64,000 bases of DNA from Cupriavidus pauculus (lineage in GTDB: Bacteria > Pseudomonadota > Gammaproteobacteria > Burkholderiales > Burkholderiaceae): the NCBI RefSeq assembly GCF_002858765.1, contig NZ_PJRP01000020.1, positions 1-64,000 of the forward strand. The letters run 5' to 3'. The first letter of the stretch is position 1; each line of letters opens with the position of its first letter. The notes under the pieces were generated by a model. It saw only the letters and a program-made list of their open reading frames with translations. It was not told the DNA's origin and did not search any database. Below, piece after piece: positions 51,821-60,488 of this stretch. The translations under genes were made by a program, and so were the position numbers.

Positions 51821-53257
51821 ATGAAGAAGCGTTCACTGCAGGGCATCGGCTATGCCGGATGCTCGATGCTGCTGCTTGGAGGCATGGCCCAGGCCCAGAC
51901 ACCGCCCGACGCGGGGCCACCGGCCGCCGCCAGGCTCGAAACCATGCAAAAAGAGCTGGCGGACCAGGCCAGACAGCTGGAGGAAATGAAGCGGGCGCTG
52001 GCCGAGCAGCAGGCCACGATCCGCGAACTGCGCAGCACCGTCGATAGCGAAACGCTGCAGCGCAAGCGCGGTGGGCAGGGCGCCGGCGTGACGGGCGGCA
52101 ACATGGCGACCAACGCCGCCGCCGCGGGCGCGGCAGCCAGCGCCACGCAAATCAACAACACCGCCCAGCAGGGCGTGCAGGCCCAGCAGGCCCCGGAGGC
52201 AGCACCGCCCGACGCGCCGCCGCAGGGCCAGGCCGCCCAGCCCGGCGAATCGGCGGCCGGGATCGAGGAACCCGTGGGCAAGCCGCCTGAACGCGACACG
52301 CGCCCGCCGGAGATCGCGCCGATCTTCGACCAGCCCGGCGTGCTGACGCCGGCCGGCAAGATCATCGTGGAACCGAGCTTCCAGTACGGCTATTCGTCCA
52401 GCGACCGCGTGGCGCTGGTTGGCTATACCGTGATCCCCGCAATCCTGATCGGCCTGGTCGATGTGCGCCAGGTCAAGACGTCCACGTACATCGGCGCAAT
52501 GGCCTTCCGCTACGGCATCACCAAGCGGCTCGAAATCGAAGCGAAGGTGCCGTACGTGCATTCGAGCAGCGACACCGTCAGCCGCGAGGTGTTCACCGGC
52601 ACCGCCGTGGACAACGTGTTCAATTCCAGCGGCAGCGGGCTGGGCGACGTGGAAGCGACGCTGCGCTACCAGCTCAACTACGGCAACGAGAAGATGCCGT
52701 TCTTCATCGGCTGGCTGCGCTACAAGTCGAACACGGGCCGCGATCCGTTCGAGGTGGTGACCGACTGCGTGACCCGCTGCGTGAGTAACACCACGGGTAC
52801 CGGGCTGCCGCTGGGCATGCCGACCGGCACGGGCTTCCAGGCACTCCAGCCGGGCGTGACGTGGCTGCTGCCGACCGATCCGGCGGTGTTCTTCGGCACC
52901 TTCAGCTACCTGCACAACTTCGCCCGCGACAACATCAGCCGCACGGTGCTGAACGGCGAGAAGGAATTCCTTGGCAAGATCTCGCCGGGGGACATCTTCC
53001 AGTTCAACTTCGGCATGGGCCTGTCGCTGAACGAGCATGCATCGTTCTCGATCGGCTACGATCAGAGCATCATCTGGCCGACCAAGCAGAACGGACAGAC
53101 CGTACCGGGGTCGGTGCGCATTACGCAGGGCACGCTGCTGGTGGGCTACTCGTACCGCTTCAACAACCGCTACACGCTGAACCTGTCGGTGGGCGCCGGC
53201 CTCACGCGCGATACCCCCGACCTCACTGTGACCGTGCGCCTGCCGATCACATTCTGA
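51821..53257 (+). CDS. outer-membrane barrel with N-terminal coiled coil (FapF-like)
   Basis: A 478-residue protein. The signal peptide (1-25, ending AQA) is followed by a coiled coil (about 36-80, LETMQKELADQARQLEEMKR) and an Ala/Pro/Gln linker (about 85-175). A domain of alternating hydrophobic strands then runs from about 185 to the end, which is phenylalanine (TVRLPITF), the usual last residue of outer-membrane barrels. The same architecture defines FapF, the trimeric pore that exports Fap amyloid subunits. I therefore infer an export pore for the three upstream secreted proteins. GGGGGAGGAAGACGTC precedes the ATG at 51821, which makes this start better than one ten codons earlier. Confidence 0.82.
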   Translation: MKKRSLQGIGYAGCSMLLLGGMAQAQTPPDAGPPAAARLETMQKELADQARQLEEMKRALAEQQATIRELRSTVDSETLQRKRGGQGAGVTGGNMATNAAAAGAAASATQINNTAQQGVQAQQAPEAAPPDAPPQGQAAQPGESAAGIEEPVGKPPERDTRPPEIAPIFDQPGVLTPAGKIIVEPSFQYGYSSSDRVALVGYTVIPAILIGLVDVRQVKTSTYIGAMAFRYGITKRLEIEAKVPYVHSSSDTVSREVFTGTAVDNVFNSSGSGLGDVEATLRYQLNYGNEKMPFFIGWLRYKSNTGRDPFEVVTDCVTRCVSNTTGTGLPLGMPTGTGFQALQPGVTWLLPTDPAVFFGTFSYLHNFARDNISRTVLNGEKEFLGKISPGDIFQFNFGMGLSLNEHASFSIGYDQSIIWPTKQNGQTVPGSVRITQGTLLVGYSYRFNNRYTLNLSVGAGLTRDTPDLTVTVRLPITF

Positions 53258-53422
53258 CCGCATGATGCAGCGCGAGGTGACGCCCGGAATTCTTGCGGCG
53301 CACCTCGTCCGGAAGTCAGCCGTTCGATACCTTGCGCAGTCCTTGCGGAGAGAGTAGAACGAACGAAACCGTCCCAGACGGATGACCCAAATACCGGGGC
53401 GGCCTGACAGAGGAGGCAAGTC

Positions 53423-53935
53423 ATGCGCAAACGGATCTTCTGGTTGTTGCCCGACCTAGCAAGCGCCCGCCGTACCATGGACGACCTGCTGCTGGCCCGA
53501 ATCGAAAACAGTCACATTCACTTCGTCGGCCGTGATGGCGCGGACATGACGGGCCTGCACGAAGCGAACCTGTTCCAGACCTCGGACATCGTGCACGCGG
53601 CCGAAATGGGCCTGATGGTGGGCGGTGGTGTCGGCATCGTGGCTGGCGTGGTGGTGGCGATGTTCCCGATCGTCAGCGATACGCCGCAATGGGGCCTGGT
53701 GGGCGTGCTGGCCGTGCTGGGCGCGGTGTTCGGTGCCTGGGCCTCCAGCATGATCGGCAGTTCGGCGCCCAACAGTCGGCTGCGCGGCTTCGAGAAGGAC
53801 ATCGAGGCCGGGCGGTTGCTGCTGATGGTGGACGTGCCCCGTGGCCGCGTGGAAGAAGTCGAGTCGCTGCTGCAGAAGGCCCACCCGGAAGCCCGTTTCG
53901 CGGGGCTCGACCCGGCAGTGCCGGCCTTCCCCTGA
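53423..53935 (+). CDS. DUF1269-type membrane protein
   Basis: A 170-residue protein with the arrangement of DUF1269 proteins: an N-terminal soluble part (KRIFWLLPDLASARRTMDDLL), a central pair of hydrophobic Gly-rich helices (about 66-115), and a C-terminal soluble part with an R-x-EEVESLL helix. Such proteins are thought to act in the inner membrane under stress, but no mechanism is known. AGGAGG precedes the ATG. Separated by 165 bases from the amyloid-like operon, it probably has its own promoter. Confidence 0.8.
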   Translation: MRKRIFWLLPDLASARRTMDDLLLARIENSHIHFVGRDGADMTGLHEANLFQTSDIVHAAEMGLMVGGGVGIVAGVVVAMFPIVSDTPQWGLVGVLAVLGAVFGAWASSMIGSSAPNSRLRGFEKDIEAGRLLLMVDVPRGRVEEVESLLQKAHPEARFAGLDPAVPAFP

Positions 53936-54254
53936 TCCGTACGCGGCAACTCCGGGCGCCTGTCCCGGGCTGCCAAACTGGTTTGTTTCGCGCGCCCCAA
54001 GTGGCGCGCCCCGGCGCGTGTTCCCCCATGCGCCACGCTGCGGCCACACCGGACCGCCACCGGACCACTCAGGCCATGGTGTGATGCCGCAGCAACAGTT
54101 CCCCGTCCTCGATTGTTCCAGCGTTTGAACAATTACCCCCGTTGAGGTACTTTCCGCAATGCCGCCGTGGGGCGCGCATCGTGTCGATGCGTGCAGCCGC
54201 GCGGCGGGCAGCGGCACAAAACTATTCAAGCCAGCGCTTCAGGAGGGGTCAACA
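53936..54254. other. intergenic region upstream of the LivK-type gene
   Basis: No gene is seen in these 319 bases. An operator-like inverted repeat lies at 54112-54133 (listed separately). The promoter of the receptor gene is expected here. Confidence 0.4.
54112..54133. promoter_or_regulatory. operator-like inverted repeat
   Basis: ATTGTTC-N8-GAACAAT is a perfect 7-bp inverted repeat in a locally AT-rich patch, about 120 bases before the receptor start. It is typical in size for a dimeric repressor site. Confidence 0.4.
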
Positions 54255-55397
54255 ATGAGGAACGCACGATACATCGCGTGCGGCATGCTTGCCGTCACGC
54301 TCGGGTTTGTCACGTCCATGGCGGCATACGCGGAACCCGGTATCACCAAGTCAGCCATCCGTATCGGCCAGTCGGCCGGTGTCAGCGGGCCCGTGGCAGG
54401 GTCCGTCAAGGAACAGATCGCGGGTGCCCAGGTGTACCTGAACCACGTCAATGCCAATGGCGGCGTGGCAGGCCGGCGCATCGAGCTGCTGACCTACGAC
54501 GATGGATTCGACGCCAAGCGCACGCCCGACAACGTGCGCAAGCTGATCGGCGAAGACAAGGTGTTCGCGCTGTTCATGGTGCGCGGCACGCCGCAGAACG
54601 AAAGCATCCTGCCGATCATCGGGGCCGAGAAGGTGCCGCTGATCGCGCCGCTGACGGGCGCCATCACGCTGCATCGCCCGGTGAACCGCTATGTGTTCAA
54701 CGTGCGCGCCAAGTACCAGGACGAAGTGGCCCGCGCCATCAACCACCTGGCAACGTCCGGCATGAGCCGCATCGCCATTTTCTACGCCAACGACGGCTTT
54801 GGGCAGGACGTCTTTGAAGGCTTCAACACGGCGCTGCAGGCGCGTGGCGTGCAGCCTTCGGGCGCGGCGTCGTTCAACCGGCCCATGGGCGATATCAGCC
54901 AGGGCGTGGCCAGCGTCAACAAGGCCAACCCGCAGGCCGTGATGGTGATTGGCTCCGGCTCCGAAGCCGCCCGGATCATCCGCGAAATGAAGAAGGCTGG
55001 TAGCCAGGCGCAGTTCGTCACGCTGTCCAACAACGCGGCGGATTCGTTCATCAAGGAGCTTGGCGACGATGGCAAAGGCTTGATCATCACCCAGGTGGTG
55101 CCGGGCATGAATTCGAGCCAGATGAGCATTGCCAGCGAATACCGCAGCCTGGCCAAGGCCCAGAAGCTGGAGCCCAGCAACGCGGGCATGGAGGGCTTCA
55201 TGTCGGCCAAGGTGCTGGTGGAAGGACTGCGCCGCGCGGGCCCCGAGCCCACGCGCGAGAAGCTGGTAGTCGCGCTGGAAGGCCTGCGCGACTACGATCT
55301 GGGCGGCATTCTGATCAGCTACAGCCCAGCACGTCACACGGGGTCGTCGTTCGTGGAAATGTCGATCGTCTCGTCGACCGGCAAGCTGATCCGCTGA
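54255..55397 (+). CDS. LivK-type ABC transporter substrate-binding protein
   Basis: A 380-residue periplasmic binding protein of the branched-chain amino acid/amide class. A signal peptide (about 1-27, ending AYA) is followed by GITKSAIRIGQSAGVSGPVAGSVKEQIAGA, the family hallmark, and YDDGFDAKRTPDNVRKLI. No permease or ATPase genes are adjacent, so it either works with a transporter elsewhere or serves as an orphan sensor or receptor. AGGAGG lies before the ATG at 54255. Confidence 0.92.
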   Translation: MRNARYIACGMLAVTLGFVTSMAAYAEPGITKSAIRIGQSAGVSGPVAGSVKEQIAGAQVYLNHVNANGGVAGRRIELLTYDDGFDAKRTPDNVRKLIGEDKVFALFMVRGTPQNESILPIIGAEKVPLIAPLTGAITLHRPVNRYVFNVRAKYQDEVARAINHLATSGMSRIAIFYANDGFGQDVFEGFNTALQARGVQPSGAASFNRPMGDISQGVASVNKANPQAVMVIGSGSEAARIIREMKKAGSQAQFVTLSNNAADSFIKELGDDGKGLIITQVVPGMNSSQMSIASEYRSLAKAQKLEPSNAGMEGFMSAKVLVEGLRRAGPEPTREKLVVALEGLRDYDLGGILISYSPARHTGSSFVEMSIVSSTGKLIR

Positions 55398-55458
55398 AGC
55401 CATGCGGTGAAGGCCCTGGCCGCCAGCGCGGCCCGATGGCTGCGGTATAGTTGCCGCC

Positions 55459-56238
55459 ATGGCAACCTCTACCGCAGCTCATCCTTTCTCGCTGGCCGGA
55501 CGCGTGGCCCTCGTCACGGGCGGCGCGCAGGGCCTTGGCCTGGCGATGGCCAGCGCACTGGCCGATGCCGGCGCGCATGTGCTGGTCTGCGCGCGCAACG
55601 CGCAGCGCGTCGCCGATGCCGTATCGCAACTGCAGGCGCAGGGCGCCACGGCCGAGGGGCTCGCGCTGGACATCACCGACGACGCGGCCGTCGCGCAGGC
55701 GTTCGATGACATCAAGGCGCGCCATGGCCGGCTCGACATCCTGGTCAACAATGCCGGCACGCGCAATCGCAACAGCATGGCCCATCTGGATGCCGATGAC
55801 CTGCGGGCGATGCTCGACACCAACCTGGTGGCGCCCTACGCGCTGTGCCGGCATGCCGCGCGGCTGATGCAGCAGGGGCAGTACGGCCGCATCGTCAATG
55901 TGTCGTCAATTGCCGGGCAGGTGGCGCGTGCCAACGACGTGCTGTATCCCGCCACCAAGGGCGGGCTCGACGCGCTGACGCGTGCCATGTCCGCAGACCT
56001 GGGCCGGCACGGCATCACCGTCAATGCTGTGGCGCCGGGCTACTTTGCCACCGAACCGAACCAGGCCATGGTGGACGATGAAACCGTGGCCGATTGGCTG
56101 CGCAATCGCACGTCGCTGGGCCGCTGGGGCCAGCCTGCGGAGGTAGCGGGTGCCGTGGTCTTCCTGGCCTCGCCTGCGGCGTCCTACGTCACCGGCCAGG
56201 TGCTGGCCGTCGACGGCGGCTACCTCGGTCACTTCTGA
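55459..56238 (+). CDS. SDR-family oxidoreductase
   Basis: A 259-residue short-chain dehydrogenase. NAD(P) binding TGGAQGLGLAMA, the NNAG strand, the catalytic Ser (NVSSIAGQ) and YPATK (Tyr and Lys) are all present, and the end has YVTGQVLAVDGGYLG. Resembles gluconate 5-dehydrogenase and 3-ketoacyl reductase types; the substrate cannot be assigned. It follows the receptor gene by 61 bases with no strong ribosome-binding site visible, and converges with the LysR gene. Confidence 0.88.
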   Translation: MATSTAAHPFSLAGRVALVTGGAQGLGLAMASALADAGAHVLVCARNAQRVADAVSQLQAQGATAEGLALDITDDAAVAQAFDDIKARHGRLDILVNNAGTRNRNSMAHLDADDLRAMLDTNLVAPYALCRHAARLMQQGQYGRIVNVSSIAGQVARANDVLYPATKGGLDALTRAMSADLGRHGITVNAVAPGYFATEPNQAMVDDETVADWLRNRTSLGRWGQPAEVAGAVVFLASPAASYVTGQVLAVDGGYLGHF

Positions 56239-56278
56239 CTGACCGCTGACCGGGCGATCCGCCCGTCTCTTCAACGAC

Positions 56279-57181
56279 TCACAGCCGCTTGCCCGCGCCA
56301 TAGTGCGCGTGCAGGCAGTCGATCATGGCTGCGGCGGCGGCCGAATCGCTTCGCTCCCTGAGCCGCACCAGGCAGATCTCGCGCACCAGCGCGGGCATCT
56401 GCATGGGCCGTATGGCCAGGCCGTCGCGCCGGAACTGGAACAGCGCCAGCGCCGGCACCACCGAGACGCCCAGGCCCGCTTCCACCAGCGCGGCCACCGT
56501 GGCCAGGTGCTCCACTTCCATCACCCCGTGCAGCTTCAGCGGATGCATGGCGGCGTCCAGGTGCTGGCGCACGCTGCTGGTCCGCGACAGCTGGATGAAC
56601 GGCAGCCCGGCCAGCGCCTGCGGGGCGATACGCCGCTTGGCGGCCAGCGGATGATCGGCGGGGCATACCAGATGGAAGGTGTCATGAACGAGCGATTCCA
56701 CGCGCAGGTCGGCGTCCTGCGCCGGTGCCGGTGCCAGCGCGAAGTCGGCCTGTCCGCGCCGCACCATGTCGATGCAGCCATCGGCCAGCTGGTCGTACAG
56801 CTCCAGCGAGATGCCCGGATAGCGCCGATGAAAGTCCGCCAGCAGCGGTGGCAGGTCGCCGCCCGCCAGCGACGGCAGCGCGGCAATAGCCACGCGCCCC
56901 TTGCGGCGTTCCGCGTGATCGCGCAGGTCCTCGAAGGCGCTCTCGAAATCGACCAGCAGCCGGCGGGCCACCTCCTCGAAGCGCTTGCCGTCGGCGCTCA
57001 GGTCCACATGTCGCGTGGTGCGCTCGAACAAGCGGCTGCCGGCCTGGTCTTCCAGCGTCTGGATCAGAGTGCTGAATGCCGATTGCGACAGATGGCAGGC
57101 CTGCGCCGCCCGGGTGAAATTGCGATGCGTGGCCAGCGCCACGAAGGCGCGGAGGTGCTTCACGGAGAGATTCGACAGCAT
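56279..57181 (-). CDS. LysR-family transcription regulator
   Basis: A 300-residue LysR-type regulator. The N-terminal winged helix covers about 3-65 (KHLRAFVALATHRNFTRAAQACHLSQSAFSTLIQTLE). The C-terminal effector-binding domain contains ALPSLAGGDLPPLLADF and LVCPADHPLA. I chose the ATG at 57181, giving the usual length; an in-frame ATG at 57205 is possible, neither with a good ribosome-binding site. It is divergent from the AtuA-like operon, which it probably controls through the box at 57221-57235. Confidence 0.9.
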   Translation of the reverse strand: MLSNLSVKHLRAFVALATHRNFTRAAQACHLSQSAFSTLIQTLEDQAGSRLFERTTRHVDLSADGKRFEEVARRLLVDFESAFEDLRDHAERRKGRVAIAALPSLAGGDLPPLLADFHRRYPGISLELYDQLADGCIDMVRRGQADFALAPAPAQDADLRVESLVHDTFHLVCPADHPLAAKRRIAPQALAGLPFIQLSRTSSVRQHLDAAMHPLKLHGVMEVEHLATVAALVEAGLGVSVVPALALFQFRRDGLAIRPMQMPALVREICLVRLRERSDSAAAAAMIDCLHAHYGAGKRL

Positions 57182-57220
57182 GGTGGGATAGTGCGGCGGA
57201 TTCATCCAGGAAGTCGATAG

Positions 57221-57235
57221 ATTAATCCAAATAAT
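57221..57235. promoter_or_regulatory. LysR-type binding box
   Basis: ATTA-N7-TAAT, a T-N11-A motif as bound by LysR regulators, lies in the space between the LysR gene and the divergent AtuA-like gene. The surrounding 30 bases are AT-rich. Confidence 0.5.
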
Positions 57236-57345
57236 CCGTTTTCGCGTAGCAGAACCCGGCCCTAGAATGAGACCGCTGCCTACTGGTCGGTGCATGGCCG
57301 GTAAGCATTGCCGATTGCCCCATTTTCCAGACGTTGCCAACGCCC

Positions 57346-58710
57346 ATGACTGCTCCCCTGCTGATCGGGTCCGGGGCCGGATTCTCCGGCGACCGTACCG
57401 ACGCCGCCCTGCCGGTGGTGCGTACGCTGATTGCCGCCGGCGGCCCGGCGGCGCTGATTTTTGAAACGCTGGCCGAGCGCACGCTGGCGCTAGCGCAACT
57501 GGCGCGCCGCGACAACCCCGAGCACGGCTACGAGCCGCTGCTGGACCAGTTGTTGACGCCCGTGCTGGGCCTTTGCCTGGCCAACCGCATTCCGATCATC
57601 GGCAATTTCGGCGCCGCCAATCCACGAGCCGCCGCGCGGCGCATCCTGGCGCTGGCGGCCGAACTGGGCCTGGCCGCGCCGCGTGTGGCCGTGGTGGAGG
57701 GCGACGACCTGTCGCATGACGCCGGCCGCGCCATGCTGCGCGGCATCGTCGGCGACGCGTTTCCTGAGGCGCGCTTTGTCTGCGCCAACGCCTATATCGG
57801 CGCCCAGGGCATTGCCGACGCGCTGCGTGACGGCGCGCAGGTGGTGGTATGCGGCCGCGTGGCCGACCCCGCGCTGGCCGTGGGTCCGGCGATGGCCCAT
57901 TTCGGCTGGGCCTGGGACGACTGGACCCGCCTGGCCGCCGCCACCATGGCCGGCCATCTGCTGGAGTGCGGCGCACAGGTTAGCGGCGGCTACTTTGCCG
58001 ACCCTGGCATGAAGGATGTGCCCGACGTCCACGACGTGGGCTTCCCGATCGTCCGGCTCGACGCCGAGGGTGGCATCGAGGTCTTCAAGGCGGCCAACAC
58101 GGGCGGCTGCGTGGACCTGCGGACGGTCAAGGAACAACTGCTGTACGAAGTACACGATCCGTGCGCCTACCTGACGCCTGACGTGGTGGCGGATATCGGC
58201 CAGGTGACGGTCGAGCAGATCGCGCTCGATCGTGTGGCCGTGCGCCATATCCGCGGCCATGCGCGGCCGGCGGAGCTGAAGGCCAACCTGTTTCACTTGG
58301 GCGGTTGGTTTGCCGAGGGCGAGATTTCCTACGCGGGCCCCAATGCCGCCGCCCGGGCCCGCCTGGCCGCCGACATCGTGCACAAGCGCATGCAGGGGTT
58401 GGGGTTCGATGTGCCGATCCGCTTCGACCTGATCGGCGTGCTGAGCGTGTTTGGCGACGATGCCGGCACCATGCTGGCCGCGCCGCAGGCTGGCGAGGCC
58501 GAAGCGCGCGACGTGCGCATGCGCGCCGCGCTGGCGCATGAGGACAAGGCCGTGGCGCAGGCACTGCTGCGCGAAGTCAACGCGCTCTACACCTGCGGCC
58601 CGGCGGGCGGCGGTGGCGTGCGCACCGCGCTGCGCACGCGCCTGAACGCCACGTCGTGCCTGGTGCCGCGCCAGGCGGTGGCTGCGTCCCATTCGTTCGT
58701 CACTGCCTGA
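57346..58710 (+). CDS. AtuA-like (DUF1446) protein
   Basis: A 454-residue protein of the acyclic terpene utilisation AtuA/DUF1446 family. Typical segments are LLIGSGAGFSGDRTDAALPVV at the start, PIIGNFGAANPRAAARRIL, VVVCGRVADPALAVGPAMAHFGW and LLECGAQVSGGYFADPG. AtuA is needed for citronellol and geraniol breakdown in pseudomonads but its reaction is unknown; in Burkholderiales such genes often sit with CoA-ester catabolism and Bug receptors. The ATG at 57346 begins the first conserved strand. Twelve bases separate it from the next gene. Confidence 0.88.
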   Translation: MTAPLLIGSGAGFSGDRTDAALPVVRTLIAAGGPAALIFETLAERTLALAQLARRDNPEHGYEPLLDQLLTPVLGLCLANRIPIIGNFGAANPRAAARRILALAAELGLAAPRVAVVEGDDLSHDAGRAMLRGIVGDAFPEARFVCANAYIGAQGIADALRDGAQVVVCGRVADPALAVGPAMAHFGWAWDDWTRLAAATMAGHLLECGAQVSGGYFADPGMKDVPDVHDVGFPIVRLDAEGGIEVFKAANTGGCVDLRTVKEQLLYEVHDPCAYLTPDVVADIGQVTVEQIALDRVAVRHIRGHARPAELKANLFHLGGWFAEGEISYAGPNAAARARLAADIVHKRMQGLGFDVPIRFDLIGVLSVFGDDAGTMLAAPQAGEAEARDVRMRAALAHEDKAVAQALLREVNALYTCGPAGGGGVRTALRTRLNATSCLVPRQAVAASHSFVTA

Positions 58711-58722
58711 CCGGAGCCCGCC

Positions 58723-59073
58723 ATGACCGCAACCCAGCATGCGCCGCTCTACCAGTTCGCCCACGGTCGCACCGGCGACAAGGGCGACCGCTCCAACATC
58801 AGCGTCATTGCCTACGACGCGCGCGATTTCGACCACCTGGTGGCCCATGTCACCGAAGACGCCGTGCGCGTGCTGTTTGCCGCGCGCCAGCCCCGGGCTG
58901 TGAAGCGCTACGTCGTGCCGTCGATCCAGGCCATGAACTTCGTGATTGATGGCGTGCTCGATGGCGGCGTCAACGATGCACTGAATCTCGATACCCACGG
59001 CAAGGCGCTGGCCTTCCTGCTGCTGGGTTTGCCGATCCCCTTGCCGCCGCGGCTCGCCGGCGGCGCCGCATGA
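58723..59073 (+). CDS. AtuA-related small protein
   Basis: A 116-residue protein matching the short domain that accompanies DUF1446 proteins (AHGRTGDKGDRSNISVIAYD, then VVPSIQAMNFVIDGVLDGGVNDALNLDTHGKALAFLLL). In some relatives this domain is fused to the AtuA part, so the two probably form one functional unit. GGAG lies before the ATG. Confidence 0.85.
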   Translation: MTATQHAPLYQFAHGRTGDKGDRSNISVIAYDARDFDHLVAHVTEDAVRVLFAARQPRAVKRYVVPSIQAMNFVIDGVLDGGVNDALNLDTHGKALAFLLLGLPIPLPPRLAGGAA

Positions 59074-59117
59074 TTGCCGAGCCGTCCCATATGTCAAAAC
59101 GATTCGAGGAGACACAG

Positions 59118-60098
59118 ATGTACGGAATTCGCAGGCCGCTGGCCGTTGCCGCTGCTATCGCCACGTTCGCGTGCCTGGCCTTGCCCGCTGGCAGCGCATG
59201 GGCGGAGTTCCCGGACAAGCCGATCCGCTTCGTCGTGCCGTTCGCGGCCGGCAGCGCTACGGACCAGCTTGCGCGGGCCATCGGGCAGGCCATGACGGTG
59301 GACAGCAAGGTCACCGTCGTGGTGGACAACAAGCCGGGTGCGAACGGCTTTATCGCCGCCACCGACGTGGCCAAGGCCACGCCGGACGGCTACACGGTGT
59401 TGATCACCACCAACACCACGCACGCCGCCAACGAACACCTGTTCAAGAAGCTGCCCTATGACCCGGTGAAGGACTACGCGCCGCTGTCGGCGCTGGGACG
59501 CGGCGGCCAGATCATGGTGGTCAACCCGCAGGTGCCGGCCAAGACCGTGGGCGAGTTCATCGCGCTGGCCAAGAAGGAGCCAGGCAAACTCAGCTTCGGC
59601 AGCGGCAGTTCGTCGTCGCGCATCGCCGGCGAGTTGTTCCAGCAGATGGCGCACGTGCAACTGCTGCACGTGCCGTACAAGAGCAATCCGCTGGCCATTA
59701 CCGACCTGCTGGGAAACCAGATCCAGATGATGATCACGGACACCGCGACCGGCCTGCCGCAGGTGAAGACGGGCAAGCTGCGCGCGCTGGGCGTGTCGGG
59801 CAAGGCGCGCTCGCCGCTGGCGCCGGATGTGCCGACCATCGACGAAGCCGGCGTGAAGGGCTACGAGATGAGCTACTGGTTCGCTGCCTACGCCCCGGCC
59901 GGCACGCCGCCGGCGGTGGTGACGAAGCTGAACCAGATGCTGGTCAAGGCCGCGAAGAGCGACACCGCGTCGAACTTCTACAAGTCGACCGGCACCGACG
60001 TGTTCACCAGCACGCCGGCCGAACTGGCGAAGTTCCAGACCCAGGAATCGGACAAGTGGGGCCGCATCATCAAGGCCGCCAACATCCAGCCCGAATAA
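59118..60098 (+). CDS. tripartite tricarboxylate transporter receptor (Bug type)
   Basis: A 326-residue periplasmic binding protein. The signal peptide (about 1-29, ending SAWA) is followed by FPDKPIRFVVPFAAGSATDQLARAIG and VVDNKPGANGFIAATDVAKATPDG, typical of Bug receptors. GAGGAG precedes the ATG at 59118; earlier in-frame starts would spoil the signal peptide. It is the third gene of the AtuA-like operon and probably captures a carboxylate metabolised by it. Confidence 0.93.
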   Translation: MYGIRRPLAVAAAIATFACLALPAGSAWAEFPDKPIRFVVPFAAGSATDQLARAIGQAMTVDSKVTVVVDNKPGANGFIAATDVAKATPDGYTVLITTNTTHAANEHLFKKLPYDPVKDYAPLSALGRGGQIMVVNPQVPAKTVGEFIALAKKEPGKLSFGSGSSSSRIAGELFQQMAHVQLLHVPYKSNPLAITDLLGNQIQMMITDTATGLPQVKTGKLRALGVSGKARSPLAPDVPTIDEAGVKGYEMSYWFAAYAPAGTPPAVVTKLNQMLVKAAKSDTASNFYKSTGTDVFTSTPAELAKFQTQESDKWGRIIKAANIQPE

Positions 60099-60248
60099 GC
60101 CCGCAAAGCCTCCTCCTCCCGCGCTCCCTTGCTGCCCGCCCCTGCGGCTGAAGGGGGCGCCGGGACGGCCCCGCCGGACAGCCCAGCCAGGCCGGTCATC
60201 ACGCCTTTTCTTGTCCAGTTCCGCCCCCGGATAGCGCGTTTCCGCGTC

Positions 60249-60265
60249 CGCAGAAACGGGTACGC
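60249..60265 (+). repeat. dispersed 17-base repeat, copy 3
   Basis: A third identical copy of CGCAGAAACGGGTACGC, between the Bug receptor gene and the transposase remnant. Confidence 0.7.
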
Positions 60266-60278
60266 CTGTCGCCATACC

Positions 60279-60488
60279 CTACGCGCTCGCAGCATCGTAT
60301 GACCGATGACCTCCGGCCCGGGCAACCTCGCGTGAAATAGTCGACGGACTTCGCCCCACCATTCTCGCGATCTGACGCAGGCTGCACCCCTCGTTTAGCA
60401 GGCGATGAATACAGTGACGCTCTTCGATATCAGTTGACTGTAGCTTCGTCCCATCCCAACACCCTAACATCAGGGTGTTGCACTTCAT
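60279..60488 (-). pseudogene. IS30-type transposase remnant
   Basis: A 69-codon fragment keeping only the N-terminal helix-turn-helix of IS30-family transposases (IEERHCIHRLLNEGCSLRQIARMVGRSPSTISREVAR). It stops just after this domain (YDAASA), while the DDE catalytic part is missing. Full transposases of the family have more than 300 residues. A perfect 9-bp inverted repeat (CAACACCCT / AGGGTGTTG, 60457-60480) overlaps its first codons. I see no terminal inverted repeats or target duplication defining an element. Confidence 0.65.
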
